Assembly (NCBI RefSeq): GCF_963576615.1
Contig: NC_088711.1
Span: 36,134,121-36,198,120 of the forward strand
DNA: 64,000 nt
Source: Watersipora subatra
Taxonomy: Eukaryota; Bryozoa; Gymnolaemata; Cheilostomatida; Watersiporidae
Reading direction: 5' to 3'
Each line of letters opens with the position of its first letter. Position 1 is the first letter of the stretch. The position numbers and the translations under genes are program-made. Shown here piece after piece: positions 22,939 to 34,100 of this stretch. Under the pieces are notes generated by a model. It worked only from the letters and a program-made list of their open reading frames with translations. It was not told where the DNA came from and did not search any database.

Positions 22939-23504
22939 TTAGCTTCTAACTAAATCTCAATGCTGCCAACAAACAAAAAACCTTTTCGATCACTGAATTT
23001 TACAATAGCGTCAAGCTTTAAAATTCTTATGTTGTATACTTATTGCATTTAGATCAGACTTCTAAAAATACTGCTAGAGTTATCATATTCAGTTTGCATT
23101 AGAGTAAAATGCAGTGCTGAAATCATAAGTGCTAAAAAAAGTGTAATATCAAAATTTTGTACAGCATACCTGCAGTAGGTTGACATTTAAAGAGAACAAT
23201 ACAAATGTGTAATTTTTTGTTTAATCCAACTTACATTAACCAAAGTTAAACATGATGTATTATGTTTAACTAACTTAACTGGTTAAGTAACTTACATTCA
23301 AGTTTGTGTTGAAGCCATTGAACAAAGAAAGACACAGAATAAAAAGGTACACCAAAGTATCAGCAGTTGCCAGTGTTACAAAATTTTATAGGTCAATTGT
23401 GAATCTGTAATATCGTGAAATCTCAAATGTGGATAAATTTTCAGAAAAGAATAGTCAGACAACTAGTGTGATGTTACAAAAAAGTGTTTGCATAGAATAA
23501 ATTC

Positions 23505-24260
23505 AGACACTAGTGAAAGTGCTAAGCTATAACTAATACCAATATTTACCAGCAAAGTTACTTGTTTATTTCTATAAGTCGACAACCTTTAATATATATA
23601 CGAAAAAAATTCTAAAGTGATAAAAATGCTAAGAACAAAGGCTAAAAAAATTAGGCAAACAGCTGCCCGCGCTCTCTCGCTTGTTTTTAGCAAATCTGCC
23701 AGCGTCAGATGCTTGAAAAAGGAAAAGTAGATGAAAACTGTTGTCTTTCATAGTAGTTTCTGTTAGCTTGAGAGGCGTTTGCATGTTCAGGTTATTGTAT
23801 TTAGATTATAGACAAGTGGCTGCTCAGTGAACATCGACTCAAATAAGTCAGGAAGCTGAGCATAGACCAAGTGAAAAGAAGATGTTGCTCTTGCGAAATT
23901 GATCCATTGGTAAACAGGCAGATGGTGAGACATGTCCCGAGTGGCACACAAATTGATGAAGAGAGACTATGTCTTGTTGTTCAACTACATTTGACCTAGA
24001 TTGGCACTGATGAGCTCCAATTGGCTTGGTAGCATGCTGTAACCCTTTGATAATGGATCTTTCTTGACAGTATTTTTACATGCTGCCTTAATTTTCGTGA
24101 TGTTCTGAAAACGAGCAATTAATGGCTCCCACAATTTAAACTCTCTTGTTTTTTGGTATTGGCTGATGATGATATTGGCATAGAAGACGACTTGTTTCGA
24201 ATTTCATACAAAAGCCATGAAACAACTAGAGTGTAGGCATATTTAACTCATCAACAAGAT
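23505..24260 (-). mobile_element. Possible fossil LTR-type remnant
   Basis: The block at 23505-23650 is similar in order and orientation to 26815-26950. It may be an old, broken LTR end of the same type as the one at 26815. No family can be named and no coding part is recognisable. Confidence 0.2.
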
Positions 24261-24289
24261 GGTTATAAGCATCTTGCAAATTAAAAATT

Positions 24290-25880
24290 CCTTAAGCTCG
24301 TAGCTTTTATCTCTACTCACTGCTCAACCCTAGTCACACTATATCCACACCGAAAGCTAAAGCTGATTCTTTCAATACTTTTTTTGAATCAGTTTTTACA
24401 GTTGATGATGGAACCCAATGTCATAGCTTCAATATTGAAAAGATCTCTGATAAAACATTAATTGACATTGATAGCTTAGGAGTCCTACAGTTGCTCAATA
24501 ACTTGGACACCACCAAGTCCTGTGGACCTGACAATGTGACAGGCATCATGCTAAAAACATTTGCTTCGGTGGTGTATAATAGCCTTTCTTCAATCTTTGC
24601 ATACTCTCTGGCAATAGCAAAACTACCTTTGATTTGGAAACTTGGTAGAGTCCAACCTATACACAAGAAGGGAAACAAACAAATACCAAACAATTATAGA
24701 CCTATTTCCCTCACTAGCATAGTGGGCAAGCTTTTAGAACACATAGTTTCCTCATATTTGCATAAGATTTTTAAGGAGGGTAACATTTTTGTAGACAGTC
24801 AACATGGTTTTCGACCTCATAGGTCTTGCGAGACTCAATTAGCTCATACTGTTGGACACCTTTCACACCTATATGATCAAAAACAAACAAATGATGTTAT
24901 AATATTAGACTTTTCTAAAGCATTTGACACCGTTAATCATCGAAAACTGATCTTTAAACTATCACATATTGGTATTAACAATGTCTTGCTTTCTTGGATA
25001 TCTGACTTTCTTAGCAATCGACATCAATTTGTTGAAATCGAGGGTCAGAGGTCTAACACAAAACTAGTCAGTTCAGGTGTGCCACAGGACTCAGTTTTGG
25101 GCCCTTTGCTTTTTCTGATATATATCAATGATTTACCATCTTGTCTTCAATCACAGTGTCGTCTTTTTGCCGATGATGCAATACTGTATAACACGAGTGA
25201 CAAATTAACGCTTTTAAAACAAGACCTTTCTGCATTAGAGGCTTGGGCTTCTAAGTGGCAAATGAAATTTAATGTTGACAAGTGCACATTCTTACAAATT
25301 GGTAAAAACATTAATAGCCACCCTGGATATACTTTCTGTGGACAAAATCTAAATAAAGTGTCTTCTTTTCCTTATCTCGGATTACAACTACAAGCAGATC
25401 TAAAATGGAATGAACACATAGACAAAATAACAACTAAGTCTACACAGAAGTTGGCAATGATCAGAAGGGTGCTAAAATCTGCAGATACCCCTACAAAAAA
25501 AGAATGCCTATTTTTCTTTAGTAAGGCCAACACTAGAATATGCCTCACAAATCTGGGATCCCTATCAAAATAAACATGTCAAACAGCTTAAAAAGTTGCA
25601 AAATAAAGCACTACGATTTATTTTTAACGTTAAGGGCCAGATAAGTTTTACAAAATTACGAGAAGATACAAGTGTTGAGTCCTTACAGGAGAGAAGAAGA
25701 GAGGGTAGGCATAAACTGTTTGTAAGATGTGCTGCCGAGGGCATAGAACCACCATTCAAATGCGAAAACATAGGATATAATACCCGCCAAAAATCAAACA
25801 CCTATACTCCATATATAAGAACTAATGTATTCTATCAGTCCTTTTGGCCCCGTACACTAGTTAAGAGTTAAGTTAAGGAG
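24290..25880 (+). pseudogene. Broken LINE (jockey/CR1-type) reverse transcriptase fragment
   Basis: The frame is open from about 24299 to 25573 and reads as the reverse transcriptase of a non-LTR retrotransposon: DSFNTFFESVFT, KSCGPDNVTG, VQPIHKKGNK, NYRPISLTSIVGKLLE, QHGFRPHRSCETQLA, LDFSKAFDTVNHRKL, GVPQDSVLGPLLFLIYINDL and the catalytic FADDA at about 25168-25182. The usual palm motif is GVPQGS; here Gly is replaced by Asp. A frameshift near 25525 moves the reading to another plus frame, which carries the rest (LEYASQIWDPYQN then a Lys/Arg-rich C-terminus ending about 25871). The endonuclease half is absent, so the copy is 5'-truncated as LINEs often are. An A/T-rich tail follows at 25930-25975. 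Confidence 0.9.
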
Positions 25881-26814
25881 AGTTAAGATCCTGATAAAAT
25901 GAATCCTTAGGGCAGAATTTTCTTTGTTTTATGTAAAAATATATATATGTATATATAAATAAATAAATAGAAAAACACAATATAATTAAAAAAAAAAATC
26001 TTACTTTGAAACCACTTATTAGTGTAAACACACCGTGTTCCCACGCTCCTTACGCACCTGCTGTGCGGTCTAAGTAGGAAAATATAATAATAATAAACCC
26101 AATTTGTGGACACAATAGTCCAACTTCATGCAAATCAAACTAGTTTGTATGGGGTTTGTATAAGCTTATAAATATTCAAATCATACTCTCATGTATCTGA
26201 GACTACGCAAAAAAGTCTGTTTATACAGTAAAATTAAGTTCTGAATAAAAATAGTGAACGCAGATTAACAAAAAAGTTTTCTTGGCTTTTTGTGCCACTA
26301 TAATAAACCTTTCTCTCTCAGCCTAGCTAAAAGCGTTTGAAACTACAATTTCACAAGATATTAAAAACGACAACAAAAAAAACTATGTACGCTAAATGTT
26401 TATTGTCTGTTTCAAAGAGACGTTTAGGCAAATTTTGAATCGATATACTGCCTTCAACTATACATAAAACCTATTGCTTTACCGTCTAACACTCACCCTA
26501 CGAGATCAATTACAAGTCGGAAAACACGCCTACAATGATGACATTAGCTTGACCTCAGCGGATTAACAAGGTGTGCTAGAATAATAAATGGAACAACAGT
26601 TCTTTTTCATGAGTAATAACATGCAATACAACACCGTGTTATGGGTGGATGCGGAAAAATTATGTTATGCATAATTAATCCGAATTCACACACAACATCA
26701 TTGTTGAAATTGCTTTGTCATTTTATTCTATTTTTACTACCTATGTGTAGTTTGTGAACTTTTGCTTAGCTTGTGGGAACTAATTTGATTATTACTAGTT
26801 CAGGTACAAGTGAA
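25881..26814. other. Intergenic spacer
   Basis: AT-rich sequence after the LINE, with a short (atat)n/(aaat)n stretch at 25937-25965. No gene was seen. Confidence 0.4.
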
Positions 26815-28080
26815 GGTGTTAAGCTGTTGTAAGCAATACTGATATTTATCAGTAAAATGTACTTCTTTATTCTATAAGTCAAACAATGTAATACACAACT
26901 AACAAAATTCTAAAACAATAATATTAATGACAAAAACTAGAATAGCTAATGAAAGTTACATGTACATCCTTACTCGAACGGTCGTCCATGTTTGTTTGCT
27001 CAGTCTCGTACGGCTGTGAGTCTCGACAGTCAACCGAGAGTCGTGACAGCTCATAGGTAGAGATTTTTGGCAGTTGAGATAGTAGTATAGAAGAGGCTCA
27101 GCTGGTGAAGAAGGACGAGGCTCATCAGGCAAGGGAGAAAGGTTCCTTGGAAGGCAGAGAGGAGAGTGTCTAAGGAGGTCCTTGGGAAGAGAGAGGTAGT
27201 GATGCTGAGTCATTGGAGCTGTTCTCTTTTATAGATGTCTGGCATGCGGAATGGCTAGCCCGTAGAAGTAGGTTGAGTGTTAAGGTTTAGTGCTTTATGT
27301 CAGACGTGTGAAGATATCTTTTTTGCGTAAGTCTTCAGCTGGTGCACATGATGCCGGCATGTAGGGTGAAGCTCGTGACTTACTCCTAGTAGCTATGTCA
27401 TGTTTGACAGTAGTGGCAGGTCTGTATATGACTCATTTGATTCGTCTCTAATGTTTCTCTGGTGGTTTCTTGGGGATGGTGGTTTGTAGGTTTAATTGCT
27501 CCGACTTTCTTTTAGCATGTTCTCCATCTGGTGTTGACGCATTCTCTATGATTGATTCCTCTAATTTGGAAGTTTCTAATTTTCTTTTGACTCTTTTCGA
27601 TTATTGGATCTTTTGATGTCTATTGGCTTCTTGCTGCTTGTACGTATTATATGCTTATCCTGTGGTTTGGCTGCATTCCCTATTGGTATGTTGTTTTTGC
27701 AGTATTTCCATACACAACCATACACCAAACTTACAAAACTTCAATCCAAAAAACTGATTTGTTATATTATCATTTTTAAAGTGTTGTAAAAGGTTAGTCA
27801 GTTTGCATAAAATGTAGGTCACTGACTAAATCGGATGCTGAACTACATTGTAACTTTTTGTACAGCTTTCTCTCTTCTTTTCTAATGTTGTTGTTGACAT
27901 GGTCTGGTATGACTTCTAAATGTCGATTAATTGACAGTACGGTTTGCTCAAAAACCTGGAGATTGTTGTGCCACACCGCCAGAAGCAAACTGGACACTAA
28001 CAGTACATTCGCTAGATGTAGCCCATCGAACAACGAATTTCGCGAGCGTCTGTCCATAAAGCCCACAAGAAAGGCTTATT
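26815..28080 (-). mobile_element. Fossil 3' part of an LTR retrotransposon, minus strand
   Basis: Read on the minus strand, the part near 26815-27400 has the layout of an LTR: a tataaaag promoter box (near 27225-27233) and, further on, an aataaa signal (about 26867-26872) close to the element's far edge. Short coding-like remnants lie beside it up to about 28080. It is clearly broken and old; its family (Ty3-like is only a guess) and second end were not identified. Confidence 0.3.
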
Positions 28081-28645
28081 AAGAGCCGTTAAAACGGTTA
28101 TTTAATTGTATTGATAACTTAATGATCTGGGTGTTTTTCTAGCTGTATGTTTAGAACATTAATATCTTGCATAAATAAAAGATTTTAAATACTATTAGAA
28201 ATTTCAAAGCTAGCTCTAAACTAATATGAAGACATTTAAGCTCCCAAAGTGATCAGCTATTTACGGTAAGATACACTAAATGGTATTCCTGAAGTTTTGG
28301 AATGAAAACTCGATATCTTTATTTTCATTTTTTGTCTTTATTTTACGTTCGATACCATTCCATATTCTGAAACCAGTTTAGTCCTATATCATTCTTCATT
28401 ATATTAAGCAAACTTGTGATTGAAGCATATCGTTAGGTCTAGATGGAAATTAGTAAATTCTAAAGCTTAGGTTTTGTTCGTATTTGAATATCAAGATTAC
28501 CATTATTCTTACCTTGGTTGCAGTTTCTCATATCAAAAGCAAATTTCCTTTCCTTGTTTTTTCTATGGTCATAATTTTATGGGTGATTAGTTTTTGAAAT
28601 GTTCACTTGTCAAACGAATCTGCAATAGCTTAAAAGTTTGCTTAA

Positions 28646-29545
28646 AGGTTGACTTGCAACAAAATTCACATTACAGGTATTTTGTATCAAAAAGGTTCAC
28701 CATGTCTTACTCTGTGGTGGTGTTGTAGGTGCAAAATTTGTGAAAATCTGATTACTAGCTCCTAAAAGCTCATAAACAAACAGTTAATTGCAGCCATCAC
28801 AAAAACGCCGTAGTTTGGAATTTCTTTATTTGGCTGATGTACTCCAACAGTTTGGAGTTCATGTTATCACGTGAAATTAAAGGCCAATAAAAAGCTCGAT
28901 ATAAAACGTCTCGTAGCACTAGTTTATGACAAATACTTCGGGTTCTATCGGAATGCCCGTATCAAATATAAATGCTCGCTACATTACAGTGTCGTTTCAG
29001 CCCGGTCTAATCATCTAGTCGTAATCTGATCATGTGAGCCATGCTTTCTGCCAAATCGCGCAAACAGTTTCTGCAGCATTTTTCGACTATCGCAGGTGAC
29101 CAACAGGCTCCTCATGTTCATCAAAGGATGATATGCACTTCTTCGAGCTAAGGTTAAAAAATTAAATGAATTTTTATGCTAGGTTTGGAGATATCAGTGC
29201 TCAAATGATAGCTTTACAATTATGATGAAATAGACACATAAGGACAATAGACATGGTTTTATTGAATGCGTAAAGTATATTTGTGCAAGTATTTCGACGA
29301 ATAAGGTTGCGTGAAAGTGTAAACAGAAGCCATCTTGTTCAACTACGTCCCATTTGAGCCGTTTTGGAAATGGACTCCAATCTGCAGCGTTTCCGTAATG
29401 GCTACGATCAACTGTTCGTTTTTGAGCTTTTAAGAGCTTGTAATCACATTTCCACATATTTTGCTCCTACATCACAGCAGAGTACGACATGGTGAATCTT
29501 TTGATATCAAAAACCTGTAATGTGAATTTTGTTGCAAGTCAACCT
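28646..29545 (+). mobile_element. TTAA foldback MITE, family T1, copy 1 (900 bp)
   Basis: It starts AGGTTGACTTGCAACAAAAT and ends with the inverted partner, flanked on both sides by TTAA (28642-28645 and 29546-29549). The terminal inverted repeats run about 185 bp with mismatches. The centre (gtagcactagtttatgacaa, aatctgatcatgtga) is shared with the three other copies at 42547, 50694 and 55630. No transposase is encoded. TTAA target duplication is the hallmark of piggyBac-mobilised elements, though the termini differ from classic piggyBac ends. Confidence 0.88.
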
Positions 29546-29549
29546 TTAA

Positions 29550-31186
29550 GGAATGGCATCCAAAAGCTGAAAAATGTTCTGATCAAAAGTATCACATGTT
29601 TTTTAATTAAAGAATGAACTGGTTTTCTCACATCGCTAGCTGTCAAAAAAATTTATGCTGTCAAACAAAACGTAACCAAGTAGATTCATCAAAGTTCTCT
29701 ATAACAGCTAATACAAGTCGTATTATTGAATCTATTTAAGAACATTTACAGCACTCGAAACAACAGAAGAACTTACTTCGTATCTTTCACTAAACTAAGT
29801 TGAGGCTCAGTTTATTATGTTGGTATAAGAGTGCTGCACCACCTACGAAACTATGAAAAAATTACAGGCTTCTGAATGAATGTCAAGTATTCTGTGCAAC
29901 CTGTAACTGTAAATGAATCTAAAAAGTGGGAAACAAACCAAAAAGTACCAAAGAAACTATCAAAAAATATTGGTAAATGAATTTCAAAAGAATGTCATAA
30001 CGAAGCAATTTTTGTTGCTGCCAGCCTGCGCAGGGTCCTCAATTTTAACATTTAAGAAGGAATGTGTGAAGTGGTGTTTGCTATTGGAACACCACAGAGA
30101 ATCATGGAGAACTGTGAAGACATGTACTCATAAGTCTCATTTACAAAACTGAAAGTGTTTCGAGAACTTCAGACGTTGTATGTTAGGAATTACTTCAGGT
30201 GTTAGGTCTAATATTTGCTCAAATTTCACACTGTATGTCGCAAAGTTTATGCTAAAATGATCATAGGTGAAGGTTTAACTAACTGTATAAAGTAAATGTT
30301 ACATTGGAGCAATTATCATTTTGTGTACACTGAGGCTTTAGATGTCAGATTTTGTTCGCGCAGAATATTTCTATCAACCCCTCTGTTTTAAATACTCAAA
30401 AAGCGAACCATTTTTGCTATCCTTCAAATTGTAAAAATCCACACTAGAAAATGAAAAGTAATATTCTTATGTCATGTTGTAGAAGTCTCATGTCTCTATC
30501 TTGTAGGAAATTTTTTCATAAGTTGATTAAATGGCGTTAGGTTGTATTCATATGTATAGTTGTCTTATTCTTCGTACAATTGAACCACAAATATTTCCTT
30601 TAAATCTTCAAAAGTCGGCTTTGTCGTAGTTTACGCTTATTGCCTATGTCAATTCAATAAAGTTCAGCCTAGCCAGAAAGGCGGTGAAGGATCCTATATC
30701 ACAATTAATATTCATTTCTGTAGATGCATTGTAATTAGGGCTGGTGTAAAAAAAGAATCATATAGCAAAAATATTAGTCACTAATAAGTTAGGCATTCAG
30801 AAGACTGTTAGCTTGCTTGAGTTTTTGGAAAATTTACTAAACCCATCAGAGAATATAATAAGTTAGATTAAATAACTATAAAAAAATAACAACTAAGATA
30901 GATCATAAATATAAAAAATAAACATTCTCGCTAAATGTTTAGACTACTTTCCCTCTTTTATCTTATCTTGTTATATACCTGTATGTCATGGGCTTCAATA
31001 CATGTAGGTTGGTGAGATTTCACTTTTGTAAAAAATGTGTCGAACTTACTGATTAGAGCAATAGCACAACTTGAAAAGTCTCTCAAATGTTGTTAGTAAT
31101 TGTCTTAGCTTTTTGCTTTTTGACTTTATAGTATTAATTTATTTAATAAAATTCTCTGTTATTCTCATATTTTAGATTAAGGTAAG
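29550..31186. other. Intergenic region upstream of COMMD9
   Basis: No supported gene. The stretch just before the COMMD9 ATG (ctcatattttag at about 31164-31175) looks like a splice acceptor, so COMMD9 may have an upstream non-coding exon somewhere in this region. Confidence 0.4.
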
Positions 31187-34100
31187 ATGACTACTGCACA
31201 TCCGCCTAAAGCTAAAACTGTATGGCAACATTTGTTGAAGGTAAGTTCACTCTATGACTAACTTGTTGGTTAGTTCACTCTATGACTAACATGTCGGTTA
31301 GTTCACTCTATGGCTAACATGTTGGTTAGTTCACTCTATGACTAATATGTTGATTAGTTCACTCTATGGCTAATATGTTGGTTAGTTCACTCTATGACTA
31401 ATATGTTGGTTAGTTCACTCTATGACTAATATGTTGGTTAGTTCACTCTATGGCTAATATGTTGGTTAGTTCACTCTATGGCTAATATGTTGGTTAGTTC
31501 ACTCTATGACTAATATGTTGGTTAGTTCACTCTATGACTAATATGTTGGTTATTTCATTCCATGACTAGCACGTTTCAGGATATTTCTGCTGTTATCAAT
31601 TTCGTTTTGTGTCACCCCATACGCTACAGTTGAATGACTATGCAGGTGCCTAGTAAGGAGGTGATGGTAAGGCTATGCGATCAGGCAATTCTATACAAAG
31701 GACTCGCATCACATAATCTTCCTGATTCAATTGTGGCCAACTGGAGCTCTACTCTGTCTGTCACCAAGGGAGAGACACGACAGGCAGGTTTATTTGCTAG
31801 CATTCTGTCAACCTTCCATACAATATATATCTTTGTTGCTTCGCTGACAACGAATCTGAAAGAAATGTTAATGACTGCAGTTCAGCAGAGTCTGCTATTG
31901 ATTGATACATTTTTTATATTTTTTCTAAAACATATTCTATTTACTCTTGTCATGCTAACAGATGGTAGAGCGGTGGGGCCAGCACTTTCTACAGCTTGTA
32001 CGCATGTGGCATCCAAATATAGCACAGAGAAAGCAGCTTATTGTGCCATATCCTTCCACTGAGATAGCGGCTCTCTGTAGAACCCATAAAAGTACCCTCG
32101 AAACAGTAGAAGTATTTTTGAAACCATATAAGTACCCTTGTATAAGTACATGTGCACTCTTATCATTTCTTACTTATTCAGTTGTAAAAGTTGACCTTCT
32201 GGTAGAGTGGGTCAGGATATCTATTTAATAGTTACCAAATATTGTTTATTTTATTATCCTCAGTGCTTCTAAAAAAATATACTTTAATTAGTTCTGTAAA
32301 ATAAATATTTTTTTTACTACAAAGTCCTTACAGTGAAGCAATTTTGCTATTAAACAGATGTGACCCTATAGTCTATAACTAGCCATAGTGGAATGGCATT
32401 TATAGACACCAAACAGACTCGGCAGCTAAGATTGCTCCTAAACATACAAGTATGTTGTCTTTTTGAGAATTTGGTTTTAATTGCTTGCTTTTGTCCAAAA
32501 GCATACCGGTTATAAGTCCTACCCTTTTTTCACTTACATGTACATGTAGTCAACAGTTTGGCAATGCTGAATATTTCATAAGAATCGCTGCCTGCTGTGC
32601 CTCGACTGTTCACTCGCAGTAATGGATACCTTTCAAATAATCTCCTCAGTTTGAAATTATCTCTCCTGCTTGTATAATATGTTCATCAATCATCTCTTTG
32701 TCTTTCGCTAAAGTCATGTGAAGCAAATATATAAGCTAAGCCTCCTACCTGTTCCCCTTCACGACCTCATCTACGGTATGTTCTTAAAGAAAACAAATTT
32801 TGTCGAAAGTTTTTCTGCATTGTAAGGTTATTCTTTTTGTAATTCTATTTTGTCAATACGGTGACTGCGTAGCGTAACAAACCAGCTTTTACAAATGAGA
32901 AACTCTTTGTCCATGGTTTTGTTTGCAGGTCATAACGAGTCTCTCTTCTCTTCTCCAACGAGGAGTCTTTTTGTTCTCAGCCAACCCCTCTGCAGTTTCT
33001 AATGCATTTCCAGGTAATTTCATGTTAATAAATATGCAGTCTGGTTGGTTCTTAAAAAATCCTAAAAAAGTAAAACTTTTTTTAAGATTTATTATTATTT
33101 TCACTTTTTTATGTGTTAATTCTTTATCAATATAAGTAAAGAATTAGTAAAATATCTTTAGCTGTGCCATATCATTCACTAGTTTATGAAAATCACCCTG
33201 AAGATAAGACGTAATGACCTCGTGATTACCTCTAGCCACCCTCAAACTTTATTAAAGTCCTGAGTCTTGCACGGCTATGTCAGTGCTGCTCCTGTATTTT
33301 ACTTTTATCAATTTACACATAAATTCTTATAATTTCACTTTGTAATCTTCTATTTAATATACAATGTTTTGAAGTTTTATGTAGGAAAATAAAGAAATCA
33401 CATACGGTAGCTTTAGTAAAAGAGACATGACGAGGCATAGACAGCAGTTACACATGCATTCTGTCTCTGGATTTGTGTTGTCTGTTTTTGTTTTCTGCTT
33501 CCTCCTACATTGTCGAGATGAAAGCGGTCAAAGGCTATTAAATACTATTAAATATAAAATCACAGAATATTATCCAGTAATATTAATTTGAAGTTCATGT
33601 AGTTTTTGTTACACTAGTGTCATATCTCTATCATTACCTCTATGTACTGTTTGTCTTTGGGTTATCAAGGCTACTTTTCAGGTCACCTGACTTTAATGCA
33701 AGGCATTGCGGCCTGTGGCAACAGTGGCATTGTGGCAACAGGCATAAATACCTGTTTTTATTATCATTGTATTTATTTGGTTTGTTACTCTTACCGGTAA
33801 TTTTGTTTTGTATATATATAGCATTTTACATAGTTTTATATAATATCACTCTCAATGTTTGTCTGTCATTCGTTTGTTGGGCGTCTGTCCAGTTATAGCG
33901 ATAAAGTGTCGTTACCAAAAATTCACTTCGCATAGGATTTGAACTTGTAACCTTCAGGTCTGCAGACACGCAAGCCAACCCATCACACTGCGCACACTGA
34001 TTCATAGCAGTGTACATATTCATTACATCGGTTAAAACATAGTCTCCGTATAGCGACTTGTTTGCTCAGTAATTTCATTGTTTTTCTTATTGTATGTTGG

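Noticed and set aside
31962-32070. Possible extra COMMD9 exon after a strong acceptor (gctaacag|ATGGTAGAGCGG)
   Set aside because: Joining exon 2 to exon 3 directly gives a gap-free match to human COMMD9, so no exon is missing; including this one would insert unrelated residues.
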